8,941 nucleotides of DNA. Source: Phycisphaerae bacterium (GTDB lineage: Bacteria; Planctomycetota; Phycisphaerae; Sedimentisphaerales; SG8-4). Made by a program: the position numbers and the translations under genes. Location: positions 1 through 8,941 of the forward strand of contig JAUVYQ010000106.1 of the NCBI GenBank assembly GCA_030603035.1, given 5' to 3'. The notes beneath the pieces are model-generated. The model was not told where the DNA came from and searched no databases. It saw nothing but the letters and a program-made list of their open reading frames with translations. Positions 1 through 5,265 of the stretch are shown piece after piece. Position 1 is the stretch's first letter, and each line of letters begins with the position of its first letter.

Positions 1-193
1 CATCGCCGCTCCAGGCAACGGCCAGGCCATCCTGAAAGTATCTGTAAGCATCCGTCCAGGATGACCCATTATTTGCACCGCTGGCGTCCGCATCCACGTA
101 AATGGTTCCTCCCGCAGCAGTTGCGGCAGCTCCCAGCGCTACCAGAAACACCGATATTACCCGTAAGGTCGTGAGATTTGTTCTATTAGCCAT
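1..193 (-). CDS. Exported right-handed beta-helix-type protein, N-terminal fragment (runs off the window)
   Basis: Only the first 64 codons are present, read leftward from the ATG at 191-193; the gene continues beyond base 1. Residues 1-27 form a signal peptide: polar and basic start (MANRTNLTTLR), hydrophobic core (VISVFLVALGAAATAA), then Gly-Gly. The mature start reads IYVDADASGANNGSSWTDAY followed by RYFQDGLAVA. This motif is the usual N-terminus of planctomycete secreted proteins that go on into parallel beta-helix (pectate-lyase-like) repeats, often with a C-terminal sorting tag; that part is not visible here. A good Shine-Dalgarno (GAGGAG, complement of about 200-205) sits just before the ATG. 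The gene lies downstream of a small ORF and a hairpin in its own leader, with a promoter at 372-399. Export is well supported. The beta-helix assignment rests on the N-terminal motif alone. Confidence 0.75.
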   Translation of the reverse strand, partial: MANRTNLTTLRVISVFLVALGAAATAAGGTIYVDADASGANNGSSWTDAYRYFQDGLAVAWSGD

Positions 194-214
194 TTTTACT
201 CCTCTTGAAAAGTG

Positions 215-331
215 TTAATATTTAAAGTCCCGTAACAACACCCGTTCAGGGTGTTTGTTGTTATGGGAGAGTGCACCGATACCTTCTCGGTAGAATTCCC
301 CGGAATGGGTGTAATTGGCCTGCATTTTCAT
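215..331 (-). CDS. Small ORF (38 aa) in the leader of the beta-helix gene
   Basis: Read leftward from the ATG at 329-331 to a TAA at 215-217. The peptide starts MKMQANYTHSGEFYREG and ends ERVLLRDFKY. It is soluble and charged, with no signal peptide or membrane segment, and I recognise no family. Support comes from its setting: a promoter at 372-399 would start a transcript near 365, an AGGAG (complement of 337-341) precedes the ATG by 5 nt, and the stop codon lies about 10 nt before the Shine-Dalgarno of the beta-helix gene that starts at 193. The last third of the ORF is also the hairpin at 229-267, so ribosomes translating it would unfold that hairpin. It may be a regulatory leader peptide, a true small protein or a chance ORF. 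A second in-frame ATG (323-325) gives a 36-aa version. Confidence 0.4.
   Translation of the reverse strand: MKMQANYTHSGEFYREGIGALSHNNKHPERVLLRDFKY
229..267 (-). promoter_or_regulatory. Stem-loop in the leader upstream of the beta-helix gene
   Basis: Bases 229-239 pair with 257-267 as an 11-bp stem (one G-U pair in RNA). The loop between them has a further 4-bp ACCC/GGGT pairing (240-243 with 249-252). It lies about 36 nt upstream of the beta-helix start codon and inside the end of the small leader ORF. No T-run follows on either strand, so it is not a simple terminator. A role in transcript stability or in coupling leader translation to the downstream gene is possible but inferred. Confidence 0.4.
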
Positions 332-371
332 CACATCTCCTGTCTCTGCTATATTTACCAGAGATGGCCCT

Positions 372-399
372 ATTATACACGTTTAAATCTGATTGTCCA
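372..399 (-). promoter_or_regulatory. Sigma70-type promoter for the leader ORF and beta-helix gene
   Basis: On the minus strand the -35 is TGGACA (complement of 394-399, 5 of 6 consensus) and the -10 is a perfect TATAAT (complement of 372-377), with a 16-nt spacer. Transcription would start near 365 and read leftward, giving a leader of about 170 nt before the ATG at 193. The same motif gives no sensible reading on the plus strand. Confidence 0.6.
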
Positions 400-440
400 A
401 AAAAAATATAAAAAATCCACGCCTAATAAAAACCCTGAAA

Positions 441-495
441 TTCGTGTTCATCTGTGGCTAATTTTTCTCCGTGCCTTGGTGTCTTAGTGGCAAAT
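441..495. repeat. GTG/TGG-rich dispersed repeat element
   Basis: The stretch is made of loosely repeated pieces such as TTCGTGTTCATCTGTGG, CTCCGTGCCTTGGTG and TCTTAGTGGCAAA. It is a short degenerate element whose units share (T)C-x-GTG-x-C-x-GTGG. I recognise this sequence style from interspersed copies in spacers of planctomycete and other environmental bacterial genomes; I know of no assigned function. Here it lies in an AT-rich spacer between the minus-strand promoter at 372-399 and the plus-strand promoter at 511-539. Only one copy is in this window, so the repeat status comes from recall and not from the window. It gives spurious in-frame translation on the plus strand. Confidence 0.45.
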
Positions 496-510
496 ATAAA
501 AAAAATTCAC

Positions 511-539
511 TTGACATCTAACTTTCTATGAAGTATAAT
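511..539 (+). promoter_or_regulatory. Perfect-consensus sigma70 promoter
   Basis: TTGACA at 511-516 and TATAAT at 534-539 are separated by exactly 17 nt. All 12 consensus bases and the optimal spacing are matched. Transcription would start near 546, with an untranslated leader of about 50 nt before the ATG at 598. A Shine-Dalgarno GGAGGA (582-587) sits 10 nt before that ATG. The region around it is AT-rich, which raises the chance of accidental matches, but a full consensus with ideal spacing followed by a Shine-Dalgarno is hard to dismiss. Confidence 0.75.
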
Positions 540-597
540 ACATATCTAACAATTAAACAGTCAATACAGTATCCTAAATTCGGAGGAATTCCCAATC

Positions 598-990
598 ATG
601 AGCATCGAGAATCCAACTTTAGTTCACTTTAGGCACTTTAGCTCACTCTTAACTCACGAGTATCCAGAATCCAGCTTGTCCCCGAATGTCGTAATCGGGG
701 ATCCAACCGTACCTGTAAGGCACATGTCAACGGTCCACGGCATCTTTACAACTGTAGAGGACTCTCTACAAATCGACCCTTTTTTAACAAACAAAGCCAA
801 TTTCCGAAAAAGTCAAGTGAATGTAACCTCTTTAATAACAAAGGATTATGAAAATAAATCCAATTGGACACTTGGTGAAAACAAACCCAATTCAAAGCCA
901 ATTCAAACCCAAACAAACCCAATCAAAGCCAATTTCCGAAAAGCACAAATGAATGTAAACTCACTTATAACAAAGGATTACAGAAAATAG
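598..990 (+). CDS. Doubtful 130-aa ORF built from interspersed repeats
   Basis: The ORF has a perfect promoter (511-539) and a Shine-Dalgarno (GGAGGA, 582-587), yet its content looks like two repeat families and not a folded protein. The first third (MSIENPTLVHFRHF, then LTHEYPESS) comes from spacer-type DNA with three ACTTTAG copies (616-622, 626-632, 635-641), ATCCAGAATCCAGC at 662-675 and a 6-bp stem (680-685 with 695-700). The second half holds two in-frame copies of a unit (starting at 793 and 925, 132 nt apart) coding KANFRKxQxNVxSLITKDY, with NKPN/QTQTNP linkers rich in Asn, Lys, Pro and Gln. There is no signal peptide, membrane segment or known domain. A third repeat copy past the stop is out of frame, which argues that the DNA and not the peptide is what spreads. 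It may be a transcribed non-coding repeat locus or a disordered small protein. Confidence 0.3.
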   Translation: MSIENPTLVHFRHFSSLLTHEYPESSLSPNVVIGDPTVPVRHMSTVHGIFTTVEDSLQIDPFLTNKANFRKSQVNVTSLITKDYENKSNWTLGENKPNSKPIQTQTNPIKANFRKAQMNVNSLITKDYRK

Positions 991-1142
991 GATGATTTCG
1001 CAGTCCGAAAAAACAAACCCAAAACAAACTCAATTTCCGAAAAGCCGCAATGTTCTTAAACTTCTATTTAACAAAGGATTATAAAAATGTACCACTTCGC
1101 AGACACGGGGAAAACAAACCCAAACAAACCCAATTTCAAAGG
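793..1142 (+). repeat. Three degenerate copies of an NKPNQTQ-type repeat unit plus a partial fourth
   Basis: Shared blocks recur in order: CAATTTCCGAAAA (near 798, 930 and 1031), an exact 13-mer TAACAAAGGATTA (836-848, 968-980, 1069-1081) and an ACAAACCCAA linker (from about 881, 1013 and 1114). Spacing is 132 nt between the first two copies and 101 nt between the second and third, so the reading frame is kept only across the first pair. A last piece (about 1125-1142) starts a fourth unit. The plus strand is strikingly poor in G in the linkers. I recall similar peptides as a frequent spurious annotation in Phycisphaerae genomes. Function is unknown. This is not a CRISPR array, because units are long, degenerate and unevenly spaced. 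Confidence 0.65.
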
Positions 1143-1150
1143 CAAAAAAA

Positions 1151-1315
1151 ATGCTGCTGCGTTTGACGATTAATGGACGGCGTAAGTCGTTTGGTTACTA
1201 CGCCGACGAAATAGAAGCTGCGTTGGCGCCAAACAAAAACATACTAAGAGCAGGAACGAAAAACTTTTTTGCATTCGCCTGTCCCGAGATAATGCTCCCA
1301 TCGCCAAGCTTATAA
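1151..1315 (+). pseudogene. Short decayed fragment resembling an AP2-like DNA-binding domain
   Basis: A 54-codon frame begins at the ATG at 1151, with an AAAGG (1138-1142) 8 nt before it, and ends at TAA 1313-1315. The start, LTINGRRKSFGYYADEIEAA, resembles the beta-sheet half of AP2-like domains in bacterial HNH/AP2 proteins, where NGKR-x-LGYY-x-E-x-EAA precedes a helix. The rest of the usual domain is not preserved: after EAAL the helix pattern is lost, and FFAFACPE looks like a shortened version of the usual ending. A second open stretch in another frame runs from about 1293 to a TAG at 1422-1424 (with GRGTNLAEGAGEIVTEEALK), which fits a frameshifted remnant. The frame directly abuts the repeat array. 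The similarity is by eye and weak. Confidence 0.25.
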
Positions 1316-1469
1316 AGAGGGAGGATATGAACCGGGGCGGGGAACAAATCTTGCCGAAGGTGCCGGCGAGATTGTTACAGAAGAAGCGCTGAAGCTGCTC
1401 GGAGCGATGAAACAAAAAAAATAGAATATTGCCAGATAGGAATTTTCAAATCAGGTAAAGGGGAAAACG

Positions 1470-1634
1470 ATGCTTGCCATGAGCATAAAATTCTTAGTAA
1501 TACTAATTGCCTTGCTTGCCTTGCTTGTCCTTGCAGCCTTAGTCATCGGGGCGGTCGTCCTGGTACTGGTGCTGCTGGCCAGAAAGAAAAAAGGTACTCC
1601 TGAAAAGTCGGCACAGGACTCGCCGACAACGTAG
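1470..1634 (+). CDS. Small single-span membrane protein (54 aa)
   Basis: ATG at 1470 is preceded by AAAGGGG (about 1457-1463) at good spacing, and the frame ends with TAG at 1632-1634. The peptide is a short N-terminus (MLAMSIKF), one long uninterrupted hydrophobic stretch of Leu, Val, Ala and Ile at residues 8-37, then a positive stop-transfer patch (ARKKKG) and a polar tail ending SAQDSPTT. This predicts one membrane span with the basic C-terminal tail in the cytoplasm. I recognise no family. It faces the end of the DegT-like gene (stop at 1688), so the two converge, and its 3' end overlaps a hairpin that may end the opposite transcript. I found no clear promoter of its own. The case rests on the Shine-Dalgarno and the clean membrane topology. 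Confidence 0.6.
   Translation: MLAMSIKFLVILIALLALLVLAALVIGAVVLVLVLLARKKKGTPEKSAQDSPTT
1603..1627 (-). terminator. Possible weak intrinsic terminator of the ThuA-DegT transcript
   Basis: GTCGGC (1607-1612) and GCCGAC (1622-1627) form a GC-rich 6-bp stem with a 9-nt loop. Read leftward, the stem is followed at once by TTTT (complement of 1603-1606). It lies about 60 nt past the stop of the DegT-like gene. The stem is short and the T-run is only four, so termination would be partial. It overlaps the 3' end of the small membrane protein gene on the other strand. Confidence 0.35.
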
Positions 1635-1687
1635 ACAACCTGCCGACGCTACTATATTATTAACAAAGTGCGATAGAGATTCTGCGG

Positions 1688-3037
1688 CTACGAAAGTTTG
1701 TCCCTGTTCTCGTAGATTTTTAATATCGCGTCGGCGATGTCATCCATATCCCTTTTGGTTGTGAGAAGAAGTCGTTGGCTGAGCCATACTGCTTCTTCGC
1801 AAAGCTGGTCATTATCGGGATAGTGATTTTGCTCACGGTACTGATTCAGTCGCTTCTTTGAAAAGCTTCTCTTGAAATTCTTTGAATTCAAAGCAGCTTC
1901 AATTAGACCGTCTTTATATTGGGGGCCATATCCGCCGGAACAGGGAATACCCTCTGCGCTTAGGGCGGAGAGGAATCTGCCTCTGGGTAGGTTATTAAAG
2001 TGCTCTTTTTTATACCGGAACGGATACAGATGGTATGCTGCTCTGGTCACACCTTCGTATAATTTGTGGGGGATAATCCCGGGAATGTCTTTGATTCTCG
2101 ACGTCAGATATTGGGCGTTTTCGTTACGTGTTTGGGCATCTTTCTCGAGTCGCTTCATCTGGGAAAGCAGTATAGCCGCCTGGTATTCCGTCATTCTGCG
2201 GTTGGTTCCTATGATGGGGTAACCGCTGGTCCTTTTTACACTTCCATACGGCCTGCCGCAGTTGTGGTAAGAGTAACATCTGTCCATTGTTTCATCATCG
2301 TCTCCGATTACGGCGCCTCCTTCACCACAGGGCAGATGTTTCGAGTTCTGGAAACTGAAACAGCCCAGGTCACCTAACGTCCCGCACTTTTTACCCCTCC
2401 ATTCCGCCAGCCACGCCTGGCAGGCATCTTCTATTACCTTGAGGTTGTGCTTTTTGGCAATAGCGTTAATTTTGTCCATATTTGCCGGCAGCCCAAGAAT
2501 ATGAACCGGCAGAATTGCTCTGGTATTTTCGTTGATTCTTTCTTCTATTTTGTCCGGATTTATCTGAAAGGTTTCAGGGTCGGTATCGGCAAAAACCGGC
2601 AAGGCACAAGAACCAATGACCACATTATACGTGGCAATAAACGTATAAGGAGAGACAATAACCTCATCGCCGACTCCTATATCAAGTACGTGCAGAGCCG
2701 TAAGCAGAGCATTGGTTCCATTTACCGTGCAAACACAGCGCTTTGCCCCCATTAATTCAGCATACTTTTTTTCAAATTCTGAAACCGTGTTGCCTCTACC
2801 CCTGAACCAGTTTCCGCTGCGGAGTATAGATAGAACGGATTTTTCGGCAGTTTTGTCCCAGATCGGCCAACCGGGAAAAGGTTTAGTTCTGACAGGCCGA
2901 CCGCCGAGGATTGCAAGTTTACCTGCTTTTTTGCTTATGTTTCCATAGGCAGGAATTCCCCCTGACGCGACAGCAGCGATAGTACCTGCGGATGCGGTAG
3001 CCAGAAACTCTCGTCTGGTTAAATTGTTTTTATTCAT
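1688..3037 (-). CDS. Tat-exported DegT/DnrJ/EryC1/StrS-family aminotransferase-like protein
   Basis: This is a 449-aa fold-type I PLP enzyme of the sugar aminotransferase family, whose members transaminate keto-sugars in making amino-sugars. The N-terminus is a Tat signal (LTRREFLATASAG, then a hydrophobic stretch to about residue 30), so the folded, PLP-loaded protein is predicted to be exported. Core motifs are in order: NGTNA (106-110) in the phosphate-binding region, VIEDACQAW with Asp204 for the pyridine nitrogen, NSKHLPCGEGGAV with Lys233 as the Schiff-base lysine, and RMTEYQAAI (about 281-289). Length minus the leader fits the family. The Shine-Dalgarno AAGGGAG (complement of 3044-3050) lies 6 nt before the ATG. 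It follows the ThuA-like gene by about 60 nt and is probably in its operon. Known family members work in the cytoplasm, so the export is the odd point. Substrate unknown. Confidence 0.94.
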   Translation of the reverse strand: MNKNNLTRREFLATASAGTIAAVASGGIPAYGNISKKAGKLAILGGRPVRTKPFPGWPIWDKTAEKSVLSILRSGNWFRGRGNTVSEFEKKYAELMGAKRCVCTVNGTNALLTALHVLDIGVGDEVIVSPYTFIATYNVVIGSCALPVFADTDPETFQINPDKIEERINENTRAILPVHILGLPANMDKINAIAKKHNLKVIEDACQAWLAEWRGKKCGTLGDLGCFSFQNSKHLPCGEGGAVIGDDDETMDRCYSYHNCGRPYGSVKRTSGYPIIGTNRRMTEYQAAILLSQMKRLEKDAQTRNENAQYLTSRIKDIPGIIPHKLYEGVTRAAYHLYPFRYKKEHFNNLPRGRFLSALSAEGIPCSGGYGPQYKDGLIEAALNSKNFKRSFSKKRLNQYREQNHYPDNDQLCEEAVWLSQRLLLTTKRDMDDIADAILKIYENRDKLS

Positions 3038-3098
3038 CTTTAACTCCCTTCATTTTGGAAGAAGTTCATGATAATACCCGAAAAACGAGAACGGAATA

Positions 3099-4139
3099 TC
3101 AGGGAATCAGCGTTGGTATATCGATAATCTGGTGGTCTGACGGCTTCAACCCTTTCTTGTACCTGCCCATACCAATCCGATTGGGCTTGTACTCGCCGAC
3201 TAAATCCACCTTGCTTTTGGCCGGAATCTTATCTTCCATACCCATCGCCCAGTAGCAGGCGTTCACAAGAAGACGCCGGAATCCTTCACTCTTCAGGTCG
3301 TCCCCGTGTCCCATCGTCGTCGTGAAAACGCGAGCAGTTTTTCCTTTTGTACCTGTATAAGTCTTGAGCCAGGCCACAGGCACCGGTTTTTTCTTTAGAT
3401 TAGGTTTATCTTTCGGGTTCATACCCACGAGCACCTGTCCCATAATCAGCGGCTTGCTGTCACCGGTCAGCGTCGTAATGGTGTAAACATCGGACGGGCC
3501 CCAGATATCGTCACAGCCTTTGACAATGGGATGGTTCTCCATACCCCTTGCCACCACTCCGCGAGTGCTTTCTCTTCCGTGGCCTCCATAATGGCCGGCC
3601 CAGGTCTCTCCTAAAACCTGACGTCCGTACCCGCCTTTGAATTTGTTGTCTCGAAAACTGTATTTGGCGTATGGACTATTCTTGTTCTTTCTGTAATAGA
3701 ACGCGTGCGTCGCCGTCCTTAAGCCCACGATCGGCTTGCCCGAATTCGTGTAATCAATAATGTGTTTCATCTGCTCGTCGGGCAGCTCTCGGAAACGGAG
3801 GAACATCACCATCAGGTCCGCCGTCTTGAGCGCCTCAAGGCCGGGGATATTTTCCTGTGCCCCCGGGTCTATCTCGCCGGTCTCCTTGTCTAAGGAAAAC
3901 AGTGCAGTACACTTGAAGCCGTGATGCACAGCCATTATCTTCGCAAGCATCGGCATCGAGTCCTCCGACCGGTATTCATCGTCGCCGATGACAAAAACGA
4001 TGTGCTTACCCTTGCCCGGCCCCCTCTTACCCTTAAACACAACCCAGGGCTCATCGGCGTTTACCTGACAGCCTAACAGCCAGCTCAGCCCCACGAACAC
4101 CAACGTCCAAAGCTTAACTGTATATTTCATCTTGTTCAT
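3099..4139 (-). CDS. ThuA-like domain protein, probable lipoprotein
   Basis: The domain is the ThuA-like (trehalose utilisation) class I glutamine-amidotransferase-like fold, common in exported planctomycete proteins near sugar-handling genes. Visible parts, numbered from the chosen ATG, are HIVFVIGDDEYRSEDSMPML (about 46-65), a flavodoxin-like strand and turn typical of the family, GLRTATHAF (139-147) and GETWAGHYGGHG-x-ESTRGV (177-194). No biochemical function is firmly assigned to these exported forms. The N-terminus has a basic start, a hydrophobic core and LLGC (Cys24), a plausible but not ideal lipobox. Start choice: the frame can be opened at a GTG at 4145, but the Shine-Dalgarno GAAAGGG (4147-4153) leaves only 1 nt there and the ideal 7 nt before the ATG at 4139, giving 346 aa. 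It is first in a leftward operon with the DegT-like gene, with a promoter at 4198-4226. Confidence 0.92.
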   Translation of the reverse strand: MNKMKYTVKLWTLVFVGLSWLLGCQVNADEPWVVFKGKRGPGKGKHIVFVIGDDEYRSEDSMPMLAKIMAVHHGFKCTALFSLDKETGEIDPGAQENIPGLEALKTADLMVMFLRFRELPDEQMKHIIDYTNSGKPIVGLRTATHAFYYRKNKNSPYAKYSFRDNKFKGGYGRQVLGETWAGHYGGHGRESTRGVVARGMENHPIVKGCDDIWGPSDVYTITTLTGDSKPLIMGQVLVGMNPKDKPNLKKKPVPVAWLKTYTGTKGKTARVFTTTMGHGDDLKSEGFRRLLVNACYWAMGMEDKIPAKSKVDLVGEYKPNRIGMGRYKKGLKPSDHQIIDIPTLIP

Positions 4140-4197
4140 CTTCACACCCTTTCATTTTTAATCATCACATTACATTCGATGGACAACCAGATATGTT

Positions 4198-4226
4198 AAT
4201 ATAACAAACCCTGCTTTATTTTTCAA
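4198..4226 (-). promoter_or_regulatory. Sigma70-type promoter of the ThuA-DegT operon
   Basis: On the minus strand, TTGAAA (complement of 4221-4226, 5 of 6) and TATATT (complement of 4198-4203, 5 of 6) are 17 nt apart. The start point would be near 4191, giving a leader of about 50 nt before the ATG at 4139. It is divergent to the promoter at 4299-4327. Confidence 0.6.
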
Positions 4227-4298
4227 CCCTCTTAATAGGCAAAATTCGAGTTTTTTCGCTGTCCAGGGCTGAAATCCCCAAAAGGAAGCCAAATATAG

Positions 4299-4327
4299 TT
4301 GCAATTTCGAGGCACATCTGGTATACT
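4299..4327 (+). promoter_or_regulatory. Extended -10 sigma70-type promoter of the LamG-AKR-cytochrome unit
   Basis: TTGCAA (4299-4304, 4 of 6) and TATACT (4322-4327, 5 of 6) are 17 nt apart. The -10 is preceded by TGG, giving an extended -10. The start point would be near 4334, about 60 nt before the ATG at 4396. A second copy of GGTATAC, part of the palindrome GGTATACC, lies just past the start point at 4347-4354, 27 nt from the first. Confidence 0.62.
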
Positions 4328-4395
4328 AACGAAACCAAATTTCAGCGGTATACCTAAGCAAGTTTAAATGGAAATATAAGTTTAGGAGTAATATC

Positions 4396-5166
4396 ATGTG
4401 CAGGAGAGTGAATTTTCCAATTCTTTTTGTTCTGGCATTAGTATTATGCCTGGCGTGGAGTACTGTTGACCAGGCGGAGGTTCCAAAACCGATAACGCTT
4501 GACACGGACCCAAATCTTGCCGGCTGGTGGAAGTTTGATGACGTTGCCGGCAAAACCGCTGCAGATTCTTCCAGGCACGGCCGTAAGGGCACGCTCAAGG
4601 GCAACCTGTCGTTCGACAAAAATTCGGTCCCAGGCAGGACAGGCAAGGCACTGAAGCTCGACGGCGGTGATGACCTCGTAGAGATAACCAAATACAAAGG
4701 CGTTACCGGTACGCGGCCTCGAACAGTGGCGGCGTGGATTAAGACGACGAACTCTAGGGGTGAAGTTATCTCGTGGGGCGCGAGGGACTACGGTAAAATG
4801 TGGATATACTGCTTCATAAGGGGTCGTTTAGGCGTGACGCCCCATGGCGGATACTACTACATTAACGATGCAGTACACGACGATAAGTGGCATCATGTGG
4901 CGGTGGTGGTCGTAGAGGCCGAGCTGCCGAATCTGCACGATGATGTCAGGCTTTATAAGGACGGTATCCCAGCGGAAATCCACGACATTGGCCTTCTTGA
5001 CCTTTGGCCGATTGAGACCGGTGCCGAACTCGACGTCACGATAGGTCGGCGATTCAAAGGTCTCATCGATGACGTTCGTGTCTACGACCGTGCACTGTCG
5101 GAGGACGAGATAAAGGCTATTTTCACGTTGAAGAGTAATCGCCCACTGGACAAATCCAGACGATAA
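4396..5166 (+). CDS. Exported LamG-like (ConA-like jellyroll) protein
   Basis: This 256-aa protein has an N-terminal signal (MCRRVNFP, then a hydrophobic core to about residue 22) and one LamG/concanavalin A-like lectin-glucanase jellyroll. Motifs in order are LAGWWKFDD (41-49) followed by DSSRHGRKGTLKG, the classic first strand, then TVAAWIKT (110-117), DDKWHHVAVV (162-171) and FKGLIDDVRVYDRALSEDEI (220-239), the standard closing strand and helix. Such domains bind glycans or calcium, or serve as adhesion modules. With no catalytic domain attached, a carbohydrate-binding role in the envelope is the likely reading. AGGAG (4384-4388) lies 7 nt before the ATG, and the promoter is at 4299-4327. 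It is divergent from the ThuA-DegT operon and probably cotranscribed with the aldo/keto-reductase-like gene that follows after about 100 nt. Confidence 0.9.
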   Translation: MCRRVNFPILFVLALVLCLAWSTVDQAEVPKPITLDTDPNLAGWWKFDDVAGKTAADSSRHGRKGTLKGNLSFDKNSVPGRTGKALKLDGGDDLVEITKYKGVTGTRPRTVAAWIKTTNSRGEVISWGARDYGKMWIYCFIRGRLGVTPHGGYYYINDAVHDDKWHHVAVVVVEAELPNLHDDVRLYKDGIPAEIHDIGLLDLWPIETGAELDVTIGRRFKGLIDDVRVYDRALSEDEIKAIFTLKSNRPLDKSRR

Positions 5167-5191
5167 TGCCGAAGATATAGACACAGATATA

Positions 5192-5239
5192 GGCCTTGCC
5201 TTCCAGCGAACCATCCTGGTCGCGTGCCTTGTCAAGGCC
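5192..5239 (+). promoter_or_regulatory. Possible alternative stem-loops between the LamG and AKR genes
   Basis: CAAGGCC (5233-5239) can pair with GGCCTTG (5192-5198), enclosing a CCAG/CTGG stem (5203-5206 with 5216-5219). Its first six bases can instead pair with the close GCCTTG (5226-5231) in a tight hairpin. The two pairings exclude each other. The structure ends about 15 nt before the Shine-Dalgarno of the next gene. No T-run follows, so a terminator is unlikely. A processing, stability or coupling role is only inferred. Confidence 0.28.
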
Positions 5240-5265
5240 CGAACAATATCGAAAGGAGCTGAATG

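Noticed and set aside
251..487. 78-aa plus-strand frame ending in IRVHLWLIFLRALVS
   Set aside because: No Shine-Dalgarno. It lies opposite the small leader ORF and its promoter, and its end is just a translation of the GTG-rich repeat.
793..1142. CRISPR-like repeat array
   Set aside because: Units are over 100 nt, degenerate and unevenly spaced (132 and 101 nt), with no constant short repeat and unique spacers and no cas genes nearby.
1170..1415. 81-aa minus-strand frame
   Set aside because: No Shine-Dalgarno, and the composition looks random; it is the complement of the decayed AP2-like stretch.
1872..2948. Four plus-strand frames opposite the DegT-like gene
   Set aside because: They lie entirely inside a gene with clear family motifs on the other strand, and their products match nothing recognisable.
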